Origin: CAYSRJ01 sp964521865
GTDB lineage: Bacteria; Spirochaetota; B62-G9; DRHN01
NCBI GenBank assembly: GCA_964521865.1
Contig: CAZFTJ010000001.1
Location: 248,001 to 312,000, forward strand
DNA length: 64,000 nt
Reading direction: 5' to 3'
The translations under genes were made by a program, and so were the position numbers. The notes below the pieces were generated by a model, which was not told where the DNA came from, did no database searches, and saw only the letters and a program-made list of their open reading frames with translations. The first letter of the stretch is position 1. Each line of letters opens with the position of its first letter. Shown here piece after piece: positions 26,855 through 35,812 of this stretch.

Positions 26855-27835
26855 ATGAATAATAAAAAAATACTGGTAACGGGCGGGGCCGGGTATATCG
26901 GGAGCCATGTGGTGAAGGCGCTCGGTGAGAGCGGGTACGACACAGTTGTGCTGGACAATCTTTCGACCGGCCACAGAGAGGCGGTGCTTTACGGTGAGCT
27001 TGTCGAGGGAGATTTGAAGGATGCCGATTTCATCGATGAGGCGCTCGATGCGTATAAACCGGATGCGGTCATGCACTTTGCCGCCTTGATAAAGGTCGAG
27101 GAGTCCGTGCAAAAGCCTCTTTTATACTATAAAAACAACGCGCTCAATACGCTGAATCTTCTGGTATCCATGCTGAAACACGGGGTCTTCCGGTTTGTCT
27201 TTTCTTCAACCGCTGCAGTGTACGGCATACCGGAAAAGATCCCTGTTAACGAATCGGCGCCGTTAAAGCCCATCAACCCGTACGGTTCGTCGAAGATGAT
27301 GACCGAACACATGCTCAAGGATATCGCTGCTGCCCGGAAGGATTTTTTATATATATCGCTCAGGTATTTCAACGTTGCGGGCGCCGATAAAAATGCCAGG
27401 ATCGGCCAGAAATACAGGGATGCTTCACATCTCATCACCAGAGCTTTGAAGACGGCAAAGGGGGAGCTCGAAAGACTGCAGATTTTCGGCACGGATTACG
27501 ATACTCCCGACGGAACCTGTATTCGGGATTATATACACGTGGACGATCTTTCGGATGCGCATATTCTTGCAATGGAGCATTTGTACAATGAGAAAGAATC
27601 GGGCGTATACAATTGCGGGTACGGGCACGGGTACTCCGTGCGGGAGGTAATTGAAGAGGCAAAGCGGGTTACAGGTATTGATTTTCCGGTCGAAGAAACG
27701 GGGCGAAGAGAGGGAGACCCGCCGGAACTTGTTGCAGACAGCACGCGCCTGAAAAAAGAGCTTTCATGGAAACCAAAGTACGATGATCTTTCCTATATTA
27801 TCAAAACGGCGTGGGAGTGGGAAAAAACGGTGTAA
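26855..27835 (+). CDS. galE: UDP-glucose 4-epimerase
   Basis: An SDR enzyme of 326 residues interconverting UDP-glucose and UDP-galactose. NAD motif TGGAGYIGSH begins at residue 9, ALIKVEESVQKP follows, SSTAAVYG carries the catalytic Ser/Thr, and NPYGSSK the catalytic Tyr143/Lys147. RYFNVAGAD, GTCIRDYIHVDDL and the YNCGYGHGYSV region are classic GalE text. It closes the polysaccharide cluster and would supply UDP-galactose to it. A ~30-base piece of this gene (around 27688-27717) recurs downstream at 28811-28840. Confidence 0.93.
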   Translation: MNNKKILVTGGAGYIGSHVVKALGESGYDTVVLDNLSTGHREAVLYGELVEGDLKDADFIDEALDAYKPDAVMHFAALIKVEESVQKPLLYYKNNALNTLNLLVSMLKHGVFRFVFSSTAAVYGIPEKIPVNESAPLKPINPYGSSKMMTEHMLKDIAAARKDFLYISLRYFNVAGADKNARIGQKYRDASHLITRALKTAKGELERLQIFGTDYDTPDGTCIRDYIHVDDLSDAHILAMEHLYNEKESGVYNCGYGHGYSVREVIEEAKRVTGIDFPVEETGRREGDPPELVADSTRLKKELSWKPKYDDLSYIIKTAWEWEKTV

Positions 27836-27922
27836 AAAGACGGGAATAATATCTTTGATTATTGGTGATTGAAGATGTATAGTGTGTGTAGGTAGTCGGA
27901 CTTGACATGGAGGTTTGATGAG

Positions 27923-28615
27923 GTGGCTACAAAAGTAGAAGAAAGAATTGGTTCTCTTGAAAGTATAATGAAGGACCTTGCCTATGCTCATTTGAGAACA
28001 GAGGGGAGTCTGAGAGAGCTGAGTGAGGAGATGAAGGCCTTCAAGGAGGAGATGAAGGCTTTCAAGGATGAGATGAAGGCCTTCAAGGGTGAGATGAAGG
28101 CCTTCAAGGATGAGATGGGATCTTTCAAGGATGAGATGGGTGATTTCAAGGATGAGATGAAAAATGAAGTGAAAAGAATGAACAAGCAGTGGGGAGACCT
28201 TGCCAACAGGCTGGGAACCGTTGCAGAGGATATTGTTGCTCCCAATATTCCAAGGATAGCAAAGGATTATTTTAACTGTGAAATACTTGAGGATTTTTCA
28301 ATAAGAAGAAGGGTGGTAAATAAAAAAGATACCGCAAAAGTAAGGGAGTTTGATGTACTCGTTAAATGTAAAAATATTGTAATTATCAATGAAACGAAAT
28401 CTACTCCAAGGATTGAGTATATAGATGGATTTATCAATGTGCTCAACGAATTATTTGATTATTTTCCTGAATATAAAGGCTTGAAGGTGATCCCCATTTT
28501 TTCTTCGTTTTCCATTCCCGACGACCTGTTAAACTATCTGACAAACAATAAGATCTACGCAATGGCTATGAAGGATGATACAATGGATTTGCTTAATCCG
28601 GAGTTGGTACTATAG
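27923..28615 (+). CDS. Coiled-coil protein with PD-(D/E)XK nuclease-like C-terminus
   Basis: About 230 residues. The first third holds six near-identical heptads of the type DEMKAFK (28025-28150), which should form a parallel coiled coil. The C-terminal part (from ~residue 95) reads REFDVLV, then IINETKST, giving the D...ExK arrangement of the PD-(D/E)XK fold found in many small accessory-genome proteins of unknown role. I chose GTG at 27923 because GGAGG stands nine bases before it; a TTG at 27902 is also in frame. Target and activity are unknown; a DNA-processing or defence-related role is possible. Confidence 0.65.
   Translation: MATKVEERIGSLESIMKDLAYAHLRTEGSLRELSEEMKAFKEEMKAFKDEMKAFKGEMKAFKDEMGSFKDEMGDFKDEMKNEVKRMNKQWGDLANRLGTVAEDIVAPNIPRIAKDYFNCEILEDFSIRRRVVNKKDTAKVREFDVLVKCKNIVIINETKSTPRIEYIDGFINVLNELFDYFPEYKGLKVIPIFSSFSIPDDLLNYLTNNKIYAMAMKDDTMDLLNPELVL
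28025..28150 (+). repeat. 21-bp tandem heptad-coding repeat
   Basis: Six copies of a 21-base unit (core GATGAAGGCCTTCAAG) encode consecutive seven-residue coiled-coil heptads. The near identity of the copies suggests recent slippage, so copy number may vary between strains. Confidence 0.9.
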
Positions 28616-28659
28616 TAACGTATTTTTTTATTGAACGTACAAAAGATAAAAATAGTATA

Positions 28660-28812
28660 AAACCCAGAGTTCTTGAGGAAAGTTCAGCGAAAACTTTGTT
28701 AACCATTCGTCTGTTCTCTCAATGAATGCTGCTTTCTCTTTTTTAAAAATTATCAGATTATCCGCATCACTGCCAGGAATCCCCCCTTTTTTTGCCAGAG
28801 AGCCGAACAGGT
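28660..28812 (-). pseudogene. Broken MNT nucleotidyltransferase fragment
   Basis: Reading the minus strand gives about 50 residues, LFGSLAKKGGIPGSDADNL and onward, homologous to the MNT-type nucleotidyltransferase encoded at 29744-30103. It keeps the GS...GSDAD catalytic core but has lost the N- and C-terminal parts and has no start. It is a decayed paralogue. Immediately beyond it (28811-28840) is a ~30-base copy of part of galE with two mismatches. Confidence 0.75.
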
Positions 28813-28848
28813 CGAAGAAACAGGGAGAAGAGAGGGAGACCGGCTGGT

Positions 28849-29145
28849 TTATTTTTGGTATTCTGTAAACGAATCGAAACCTTTTAGATAATCTTCATAG
28901 GATATATTTGATTCAATACCCTGTTCCGATAAGAGTTCGATGGCCTCGATAATTGATACTTCGAGTTTTTTAGCCAGAATTCCCAGAGATAGTTTTCCTT
29001 CTTTGTAACGTTTGATCATAAGATAGGTCCAGCCGTAATCGATTAGCTCACGTGTTACTGCGGACCTATCCTTGTTCTCAACTTCTGAAAGCTCATCGAT
29101 CCTTTTCGATTCTTTTTCCTTTAATCTCAAACTGATAACACCCAT
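28849..29145 (-). CDS. UPF0175 family antitoxin-like protein
   Basis: 98 residues with an N-terminal ribbon/helix-like segment (ISLRLKEKESKRIDELSE) and the UPF0175 text YKEGKLSLGILAKKLEVSIIEAIELLSEQG. UPF0175 proteins are small DNA-binding partners of PIN toxins. The gene starts two bases after the stop of the PIN gene, with AAGGAG as its ribosome site located inside the end of that gene. The order here is PIN first, then UPF0175. It probably represses the pair and neutralises the PIN protein. Confidence 0.8.
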   Translation of the reverse strand: MGVISLRLKEKESKRIDELSEVENKDRSAVTRELIDYGWTYLMIKRYKEGKLSLGILAKKLEVSIIEAIELLSEQGIESNISYEDYLKGFDSFTEYQK

Positions 29146-29147
29146 GT

Positions 29148-29639
29148 TTATTCTCCTTTTAAACGCTTTTCGATGTCGCTGATTATTCTTTTATTGTATC
29201 TGCCATATTTGGATAAAGCATCTAATTTTTCTATGGCAACCGGCAACGTAAGTTTTTTTAGCGATGTAAGATATAGCAGTAAATGAATGGCTGTTGTGAA
29301 CTTCAGTCCAATTACTTTGCTTGCTTTTATTGCCCGTCCGTCATCAATAGCGAGTGGGAGGTTAAGATTTTTAGCAAGCCAGACAGCTTCAGCCTCACCT
29401 TTACCGATTCTAAAATCGCTTTGAAGTTTCTCAACGGTTTTATCCACTTTGATTTCTCGAACCTCAATTTTATTCTCTTTAATAAGACGTGCTATCAGGA
29501 GGGCATCAACGCTATTTTTAATCAGGCATTCTTTTTTGACGCCTTCCGGAATAATTACCGTTATAGTTTTTGTGATATCGATTAATATGTCTACTTTGGC
29601 CAGAAGAATCAATGTTGAAGAATCGAAGACAAATTTCAT
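29148..29639 (-). CDS. PIN-domain protein, DUF3368-like toxin
   Basis: A putative PIN ribonuclease of about 163 residues. The acidic positions are visible: Asp in FVFDSSTLILLAKVD, Glu in GKGEAEAVWLAKN, and the Asp pair in AIDDGRA. This layout (S-T-L-I-LAK, GEAEA, DD-AR) fits the DUF3368 branch that pairs with UPF0175. I chose the inner ATG at 29639 (MKFVFDS) over the ATG at 29657 because the added residues are not part of the fold. All expected acidic residues are present, so it may be active. Confidence 0.8.
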   Translation of the reverse strand: MKFVFDSSTLILLAKVDILIDITKTITVIIPEGVKKECLIKNSVDALLIARLIKENKIEVREIKVDKTVEKLQSDFRIGKGEAEAVWLAKNLNLPLAIDDGRAIKASKVIGLKFTTAIHLLLYLTSLKKLTLPVAIEKLDALSKYGRYNKRIISDIEKRLKGE

Positions 29640-29743
29640 GTTTACAAAATAATACAAATGTAATCAGGAAGTCAAGAGATATTACTTTTTAGATGGGTAC
29701 AAGAACATGTATTATCATCACGGGTATTTTTAAAAGGGTTCAT

Positions 29744-30103
29744 TTAACGTTCATACAGAACGATCCCCGTTTCACGGGCTTTTTGTGCAATGGGATTGTG
29801 CAGCTCTTTTTCTGTGTAGGGGAAAACTTCCAGGGGAAAGTCCAGTGAAAACCTCTCAACCCACCCGGCTGTTCTGTCTATAAATGGCCTGTCGTCCTTT
29901 TCGAGAATTATCAGTATATCAGCATCACTGCCCGGGACGCCTCTTTTCTCCGCCAGTGATCCGAACAGAATGATCTTTTGTACATTCAAGTCCTTTTTAC
30001 CGATTTTTATAGCAGCACTGCGGATCTTTTTTATCAACCGATTCTGTTCAAGCCAGAAGACTCTCACAGAATTCAATGATTCTTCTCGCACAAACGACCG
30101 CAT
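29744..30103 (-). CDS. mntA: MNT-domain nucleotidyltransferase (HEPN partner)
   Basis: A minimal nucleotidyltransferase of about 120 residues. IILFGSLAEKRGVPGSDADILIIL contains the GS motif and the D-x-D metal residues, and PLEVFPYTEKEL is the third strand. In characterised HEPN-MNT pairs this protein AMPylates and silences the HEPN toxin. It overlaps the HEPN gene, which lies just upstream on the same strand. The start is uncertain: ATG 30103 has AAGGAG 11 bases upstream, while a GTG at 30067 would shorten it. Confidence 0.82.
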   Translation of the reverse strand: MRSFVREESLNSVRVFWLEQNRLIKKIRSAAIKIGKKDLNVQKIILFGSLAEKRGVPGSDADILIILEKDDRPFIDRTAGWVERFSLDFPLEVFPYTEKELHNPIAQKARETGIVLYER

Positions 30104-30437
30104 CTTCAGCATCACTCCTTGTGAAATATTCGAAGGGGCTTCCAGTTTCGAATCCATTTGGGTATCGGGTCGGAATGTAGTATTTATCAAGATGTTTCAC
30201 ACATTGCATAAGTGAATCGCCCACTCGTTCAGTTTTTGAGAGAACTTTCATAAGTTCGAATAAAGAATGGCCCCATGCTGCGGCGTTTCGCTTTTGAAAC
30301 ACCGACTTAATTGCCTTTTCCGCTGCCTGCTGTGAAATAAAACATGACCATTCGTAGCATTCATCCTTCATGACAGCCTGGGCAGCCTTAATATCTTTAT
30401 TCGCTTGATTCATCCAGTCTTTACTTCTCTCCGGCAT
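30048..30437 (-). CDS. hepT: HEPN-domain protein (toxin of HEPN-MNT pair)
   Basis: 129 residues of the HEPN family. It begins RSKDWMNQANKDIKAAQAV, has CFISQQAAEKAIKSVF on the second helix, and carries RNAAAWGH, which is the R-x6-H variant of the ribonuclease motif. HEPN-MNT modules are toxin-antitoxin systems in which HEPN is an RNase controlled by its MNT partner. The gene precedes the MNT gene and overlaps it. A truncated HEPN reading frame also exists at 57092-57193. Confidence 0.85.
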   Translation of the reverse strand: MPERSKDWMNQANKDIKAAQAVMKDECYEWSCFISQQAAEKAIKSVFQKRNAAAWGHSLFELMKVLSKTERVGDSLMQCVKHLDKYYIPTRYPNGFETGSPFEYFTRSDAEDAVVCARRIIEFCESLLA

Positions 30438-30522
30438 ACAGCGCCTCTTGAAAGCTTGTTATTTTTGAAGGCTTCGCGTATATACTATACACCTGATTTT
30501 TATAAAATGGAATCAGGAAAAG

Positions 30523-31281
30523 TCACATTACGCGTATCTCGCGTACCGAGCTCAGTACAACGTCTGCGTCCTTTTTGAGGTCCTCCGGGCGGGCGACACC
30601 GCCGTCGACGACGCCGACAACCAGGCCGAGGGAGGCGGATTTTGCCATCTGCATGTCGGTGACTGCATCGCCCACAAATGCGGTGCTTCGTCCGTCTACG
30701 TTCAGAGCATCGAGTGTTTTAAGAATCATCTCGGGATGGGGCTTGTTGTTTTCTGTCTTGTCGGCTCCTATGATGAAGTCGAACAGGTCGTATATGCCCG
30801 TGTGCTTCAAAATGTCCGCTGTAATATCCGTCAAATCGGCTGTTGCAAGCGACATGAGGATCCCGCTTTTTTTGAGCCGCTCGAGAACCCCCTTAACCCC
30901 GTCAATGAGCTGGGTGCACCTGCCGCGGTCAAGCTCCTGTTCAGCCTTTTGGGTACTATAGCGGGCTATGTTTTTACCCTCCTGCCATGGAACCCCCATG
31001 CGGTACAGAATGGTCGCGAATACGATCTCGTCCTCCCAGGGCGGCGTATAGGGAAAGGGACCGTACGGGTCGATGTGCTGACCCGATATGCCGTATGTTT
31101 GATAAACCGTTTTCCTGAACTCTTCTTCAGTACAGTTCAGCCTGGTTTCCCGGAGAATGATCTCAATCCGCTTTTCCAGTATGGCAAACCAGGTTTTCCT
31201 GAAATCCGTGAGAGTCCCGTCCTTATCGAAGATAATGAGCTCGGTTTCAAATGGACGGTCGCCGAACAGTATCGTCTTCAT
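30523..31281 (-). CDS. HAD-family phosphatase, phosphoglycolate-phosphatase-like
   Basis: 252 residues of the haloacid dehalogenase superfamily. Motif I FDKDGTLTDF (nucleophile Asp and acid/base Asp) is at residues ~18-27, motif II MSLATADLTD, motif III lysine in ADKTENNKPHPEM, and motif IV FVGDAVTDM. A helical cap domain sits between motifs I and II. The substrate cannot be read. It lies four bases after the PHP gene and is probably expressed with it. Confidence 0.85.
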   Translation of the reverse strand: MKTILFGDRPFETELIIFDKDGTLTDFRKTWFAILEKRIEIILRETRLNCTEEEFRKTVYQTYGISGQHIDPYGPFPYTPPWEDEIVFATILYRMGVPWQEGKNIARYSTQKAEQELDRGRCTQLIDGVKGVLERLKKSGILMSLATADLTDITADILKHTGIYDLFDFIIGADKTENNKPHPEMILKTLDALNVDGRSTAFVGDAVTDMQMAKSASLGLVVGVVDGGVARPEDLKKDADVVLSSVREIRVM

Positions 31282-31285
31282 AGAG

Positions 31286-31990
31286 CTACCACCTGATACC
31301 GAAGAATGACGAGATTGCTTCTCTGCTCCTGTTTATGACGAGCTCTTCGGGGAACCGCACTTCCCGAAGATACTCCAGAGCGGTTGTGAACCGGCCGACC
31401 TCCTCTGCGATATGGGCATCGGAATTGACGGCGATTCGGGCCCCTTTGACAGCGCATTTTTCAAGGTAGTGGAGCAGTGTTTTTTTCTGCTGCAGTTTGC
31501 TGGTATTGAGCTCGAGCGCAACATTGTTTTGAACGGAGGCTTCGATGACGGCATCGATATCGACGTCGTAGTAGGTGCCGACCGGATGAGTGAACATCCT
31601 GATCCGGCCCCTTCCCATTGCATTCACAATTGCTTCCGTTCTTTCCATGCTGCTGCGTTCGGCGATCCAGGAGTACGGATGAAGACCGGTAATGACGAGC
31701 TCGAGATTGGACAGTACCTCGTCGGGCAGTGTGAGCTCGCCTTTTTTGCTGCTGATGTCATCCTCCACTCCCGTGAAGATTCTTATGGGCAAATGAAGCC
31801 CGCCGAACATTCGTTTGAGCGAGAGAAAGTAGATCGGGTGCGGCCCTCCCTGTATACCCGGGCCGTGATCGGTTATTCCTATACCTTCGAGCCCCTGCCT
31901 GCACGCCTCCTCGGCCATCGACCGCGCCGTGTCGATGCCGTGTCCGCTTGCGAGGGTGTGGGTGTGCAGGTCCGCGATAATCGATAGCAT
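31286..31990 (-). CDS. PHP-domain phosphatase (YcdX-like)
   Basis: A metal-dependent phosphoesterase of 234 residues with the PHP motifs DLHTHTLASGHG (metal His residues), GITDHGPGI, TGVEDDI, MFTHPVGTY and NSDAHIAEEVG. It is of the YcdX type, trinuclear-metal phosphatases of uncertain physiological substrate. The ATG is preceded by GAGGGG. The plus-strand frame antisense to it is a shadow. Codon use is GC-rich like the neighbouring housekeeping genes. Confidence 0.87.
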   Translation of the reverse strand: MLSIIADLHTHTLASGHGIDTARSMAEEACRQGLEGIGITDHGPGIQGGPHPIYFLSLKRMFGGLHLPIRIFTGVEDDISSKKGELTLPDEVLSNLELVITGLHPYSWIAERSSMERTEAIVNAMGRGRIRMFTHPVGTYYDVDIDAVIEASVQNNVALELNTSKLQQKKTLLHYLEKCAVKGARIAVNSDAHIAEEVGRFTTALEYLREVRFPEELVINRSREAISSFFGIRW

Positions 31991-32099
31991 AATTCCCCTC
32001 TACACTTTTTGTTTCGGTCAAAGATAAAACGCAAAGATAAAACGTTGCACCGGGTAGGTTACCGGTCGTTGACGACACGGCACCGTACATGCCGTCCGA

Positions 32100-32906
32100 T
32101 CAGCCGGCTTCCTCCTCGATCGGCTCGCCTGCCTGTGCGTTTTTCTTCCAGAGCCTGAAGGCAAACAGAAACGCCAGGCCTCCGGCCACGAATACTGCGC
32201 TGAGAACCTGGGCGCCCCGGAGATTTCCGAGCATGAGGCTGTCCGCCCTGAAAAAACTCACGAAAAACCTGATGACGCCGTAGTTTATCAGGTACATATC
32301 GAATATAAAGCCCCTTTTATAATTGCCCTTCCGAAGCTTCCAGAGGATGAAAAAGGAAATCAGGTTGAGCGCGAGCTCGTAGAGCATAACCGGGTGAAGA
32401 GGCTGGCCGGGAAACTGCATTCCGGCGGGGCTGTCTTCGGGAAACACGATGCCCCACGGGAGTTTCGTGGGCAGCCCGTGCGCGTCGCCGTTCATGAAAT
32501 TGCCGATGCGCCCGAATGCTTGTCCCAGCGCAAGCAGCGGCGCGGTCGCATCGAGCAGGTCGAAGTAGTGCACATTTTTTACGCGTGAAAACAGGTAAAT
32601 GAACAGCGCACCGCCCAGTATGCCGCCGTGTATGGCAAGGCCGCCGTGCCATAAAGCGAATATTTCGAGGGGATTGGCTGCGTAAAAATCCTTCCACATG
32701 AATATGACGTAGTAGATCCGCGCCCCTAAAATCCCGCCGACTACGGTCCAGAACACATAGCTGATCACGTCGTCTTTCGTAAGGCCGATTCTTTTTCGAT
32801 CCACTTCCCTGCGCAGAAGAAATAATCCGATCACGATTCCGACGACGTACATGAGCCCGTAGTAGCGTATCTCGACGGGTCCTATCTTTACCAGTACCGG
32901 ATGCAT
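32100..32906 (-). CDS. lgt: Prolipoprotein diacylglyceryl transferase
   Basis: The inner membrane enzyme that adds diacylglycerol from phosphatidylglycerol to the lipobox cysteine of prolipoproteins. Its 268 residues include about seven spans, LAIHGGILGG, and the Lgt signature GRIGNFMNGDAHGLPT with the essential Arg and Asn. The N-terminus MHPVLVKIGPVEIRYYGLMY is typical. An ~18-residue polar tail (KKNAQAGEPIEEEAG) ends it. It lies alone, 109 bases past the PHP gene, with no promoter recognised. Confidence 0.93.
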   Translation of the reverse strand: MHPVLVKIGPVEIRYYGLMYVVGIVIGLFLLRREVDRKRIGLTKDDVISYVFWTVVGGILGARIYYVIFMWKDFYAANPLEIFALWHGGLAIHGGILGGALFIYLFSRVKNVHYFDLLDATAPLLALGQAFGRIGNFMNGDAHGLPTKLPWGIVFPEDSPAGMQFPGQPLHPVMLYELALNLISFFILWKLRKGNYKRGFIFDMYLINYGVIRFFVSFFRADSLMLGNLRGAQVLSAVFVAGGLAFLFAFRLWKKNAQAGEPIEEEAG

Positions 32907-33224
32907 ACCTGTATGTTCTTTTTGTTCGAGGTCGGTACCTAAAAAACGCCTGCAGGCACCATACGGCTCCTAATATAATTGTGTATCCGTCTTTTAAGAA
33001 GTTATTTTATACCTGCTCGGAATTATACCGGGTTTTCGTACGATATAGGCGATCTCCCGTACGGGATTGCAGGACAGGAGGATTTTTTTAATTTTTTTGT
33101 TGTTATATTCGATAAAGAAAGAGCTCGTCTTGTGTTGAAATTGCCCGACCGAGGCAAGAGTAATCGGGCACACGGCAGAGGGTAGAAGGCAGACGGCGAC
33201 TTTTACGACCGAAACCTCATGCGC
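32907..33224. other. Non-coding gap
   Basis: 318 bases without a convincing gene between lgt and a DegT gene, both on the minus strand. A CCCGTAC/GTACGGG-like inverted pair occurs around 33055-33065, but no terminator, promoter or RNA is recognised. Codon-like periodicity is not evident. Confidence 0.4.
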
Positions 33225-34415
33225 CTATTTTTTATAGTACGTAAAAAGCTTGTCCATCGCATCGAGCACCGAGTCGACGTCCGTATCGCTCATCTGCTGG
33301 TACAGGGGGAGGGTGACCTCCTGAAGGTATGTGCGGTAGGAAACGGGAAAATCGTCGGGTCGAAACCCGAAGGCTTTTTTGTAATGGCTCATGATGTGCA
33401 CGGGTATGAAGTGCACGTTGGATGCTATGTTCTCCTTCCCCAGAGCGCCGATAAACGTATCCCTGTCGATTGAAAGCCGTGAAAAGTCGATGCAGACTGG
33501 ATAGATGTGCCACGCGTGGACGGTTCCCGGTTCCTCCTCGGGAGCGCGCACAAAATCAAACTGCTCTAAAAACGACCTGTACCTTTCCGCAATGTCTTTT
33601 CTCCGTTTCCTGTTGTTGTCCAGGCGCCTGAGCTGACAGAGCCCGATTGCAGCCTGAATGTCGGTCATGTTGAATTTATACCCGGGCGCCAAGATATCGT
33701 ATTTCCAGTTGCCGATTTTCAGCTTTTCATACGCATCCTTGGTCTGGCCGTGCAGAGAATAGAGCTTCAGCATTTTTATGAGCTCTGCGTCGTCAGAAAG
33801 CACCGCGCCGCCCTCGGCGGTTGTGAGGTTTTTGACCGCATGAAAGGAGAACACGGCAGGGTTTTCACCGCTTCCGATCTTGCGACCGTGGTACGAGGCG
33901 CCTATGGCATGAGCCGCATCCTCGATTATAGAGATGCGGGTTCCTGCAATACTGGCCCGGATGGCGTCCATTCGGGCGGGTGCACCTGCAAAGTGGACGG
34001 GTATAATCGCCTTCGTTTTTGGGGTGATCTTTTTTTCTATCTCATGGGGTGATATGTTGAACGTTTTTTCTTCGATGTCCGCCAGAATCGGGTTCGCCCC
34101 GGTGTGGAGGATGACGTTCACCGTGGCTGCAAAGGTGTAGGGTGTTGTAATGACTTCATCGCCCGGGCCGACTGTGCAGAGTTTCAGGGAAAGGAAGAGC
34201 CCTGCTGTTGCCGATGAGAGCACGGCACACGCACCTGCCCCTGTGTAGGAGGAGAGCGCCTTTTCGAATTCATCGCATTTTCCGCCCCTTGTAATCCACC
34301 CCGATTCGAGAACAGAGGTCACTTCTTCGATCTCTTCTTTTTGTATGTCCGGGGGTGAAAATGAAAGCAGGCTCTCCCGTACCGGTGCGCCGCCTTTAAT
34401 TGCGGGTTTCAACAT
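33225..34415 (-). CDS. DegT/DnrJ/EryC1/StrS aminotransferase
   Basis: A PLP-dependent sugar aminotransferase of 396 residues. The Schiff-base lysine is in FSFHAVKNLTTAEGG; ALSSATAGL (cofactor phosphate), EDAAHAIGAS and the closing HIMSHYKKAFG motif are all present. These enzymes transaminate 3- or 4-keto NDP-sugars for O-antigen, lipid A or antibiotic sugars (ArnB, PseC, DesI types). It lies seven kilobases from the polysaccharide cluster and in a GC-richer setting, but may feed it. Divergent from the mutarotase-like gene, ~100 bases apart. Confidence 0.9.
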   Translation of the reverse strand: MLKPAIKGGAPVRESLLSFSPPDIQKEEIEEVTSVLESGWITRGGKCDEFEKALSSYTGAGACAVLSSATAGLFLSLKLCTVGPGDEVITTPYTFAATVNVILHTGANPILADIEEKTFNISPHEIEKKITPKTKAIIPVHFAGAPARMDAIRASIAGTRISIIEDAAHAIGASYHGRKIGSGENPAVFSFHAVKNLTTAEGGAVLSDDAELIKMLKLYSLHGQTKDAYEKLKIGNWKYDILAPGYKFNMTDIQAAIGLCQLRRLDNNRKRRKDIAERYRSFLEQFDFVRAPEEEPGTVHAWHIYPVCIDFSRLSIDRDTFIGALGKENIASNVHFIPVHIMSHYKKAFGFRPDDFPVSYRTYLQEVTLPLYQQMSDTDVDSVLDAMDKLFTYYKK

Positions 34416-34513
34416 CGCCGTTTTCCGCTCATAGACCGGTAAATTTCTTTTTTTATCGTATGACCTGTGTTACAATTATCGGAAAAAGTCTGAATAGATG
34501 AAAGGGGACGGCA

Positions 34514-35641
34514 ATGGGAATCATAAAGACACTGGACGGGCAGCCGAGCTACACACTTTCGAACGATGCGGTCGGCGCAGCGGTAACGGTACAGGGCGGG
34601 CATCTCACAGCCTCATTCAGAGCGGGAAACAGAGAAATCAATCCGTTCTTTGTCGCGCCCTGGTGGCGCGAGCAAAAATACGACGTGGAGGAGATTCTCG
34701 GCGTTTTGAGAGGGGATTTTTTCTGTTTTCCTTTCGGCGGCGGGGAGGACCCCTATACGAAAACCGCCTATCCGACGCACGGCGATACGGCATGCGGAGA
34801 CTGGGATTTTGTCGATCTTGTCGGAAAAAGCGATGAATGGACACTCACCCTCAGACAGGACCTGCGGCAGGAAGGTGCTGAAATAAAGAAGCTCATCGGG
34901 CTCAAAACGGGCGAGCCGGTTATATACATCGATCATGTCATCGAAGGTTTTACCGGAAAGATGCCGCTGGGGAATCATCCCACCCTGAAACTTCCGGACA
35001 GGGAGTGGTCGGGCATAATAGATATCTCGAAGCCTGTAACGGGTTTTACACCGACCAGGTATTTCGAAGAGGCGAAATCGGGCGGCTATATACGAATGAA
35101 ACCCAACTCGGAGATAAGGGACATGAAAAAGGTTCCCTGCCTCGACGGGAGTACGATCGACGTTACCCGGTACCCGGCGCCGTCCGGATACGAGGACCTG
35201 CTCATGTTCATCAGCGACCCCGCGCTCGATTTTGCATTCAGCGCGGTTTCCGTTCCGGATGAAGGGTCTCTCTATTTTCAGCTGAAGGATCCGAAGCTGC
35301 TCGCACAGACGGTATTCTGGATGTCCAACGGCGGGCGGCACTACCCTCCCTGGAACGGACGCTGCAGATCGGTTCTCGGCATCGAGGAAGTGACCTCATT
35401 CTTTCACTACGGAATAAAAGAAAGCGTTGAGAAAAACCTCTTTACAGAGCGGGGGTTTAAAACTGCTGTCGACCTGCATGCGGATACGCCTTCGCATTTC
35501 AAGCTCATAATGGGCCTTGTGCCGGTACAGAAAGATTTCAAGGGCGTGTCGAATATTGTGAAGAAGGACGATCTGCACATAACCATAGAGGGGAGAGGCG
35601 GTGAAAAGATCGATGTCGGATGCAGGGTTGATTTTCTGTAG
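34514..35641 (+). CDS. Galactose-mutarotase-like protein
   Basis: 375 residues that look like the galactose mutarotase superfamily (beta-supersandwich). Features are the opening TLSNDAVGAAVTVQGGHLTAS, the internal PLGNHPTLKLP with the family histidine, and an end rich in beta strands. The exact family is not certain: it could be an aldose 1-epimerase or a DUF4432-type enzyme that acts on another sugar. AAGGGG is present before the ATG. It diverges from an aminotransferase gene, so both promoters must lie in the 98-base gap, where a TACAAT hexamer is seen. Confidence 0.6.
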   Translation: MGIIKTLDGQPSYTLSNDAVGAAVTVQGGHLTASFRAGNREINPFFVAPWWREQKYDVEEILGVLRGDFFCFPFGGGEDPYTKTAYPTHGDTACGDWDFVDLVGKSDEWTLTLRQDLRQEGAEIKKLIGLKTGEPVIYIDHVIEGFTGKMPLGNHPTLKLPDREWSGIIDISKPVTGFTPTRYFEEAKSGGYIRMKPNSEIRDMKKVPCLDGSTIDVTRYPAPSGYEDLLMFISDPALDFAFSAVSVPDEGSLYFQLKDPKLLAQTVFWMSNGGRHYPPWNGRCRSVLGIEEVTSFFHYGIKESVEKNLFTERGFKTAVDLHADTPSHFKLIMGLVPVQKDFKGVSNIVKKDDLHITIEGRGGEKIDVGCRVDFL

Positions 35642-35812
35642 ATTTTCTGCAGCCGTCTGCCGGATTTATTTCAGTTTTTTTATAATACGCCGAAAATCAA
35701 TGAGAAGCATATCCTGGTAGAAATGTTATGCGGACGACGTGCGTCCGGATAATACCGTCGTTGGATGCTCGTGGAATTGTTGCAAACCGTGTGGTATGAA
35801 TATCGTTCAGGC

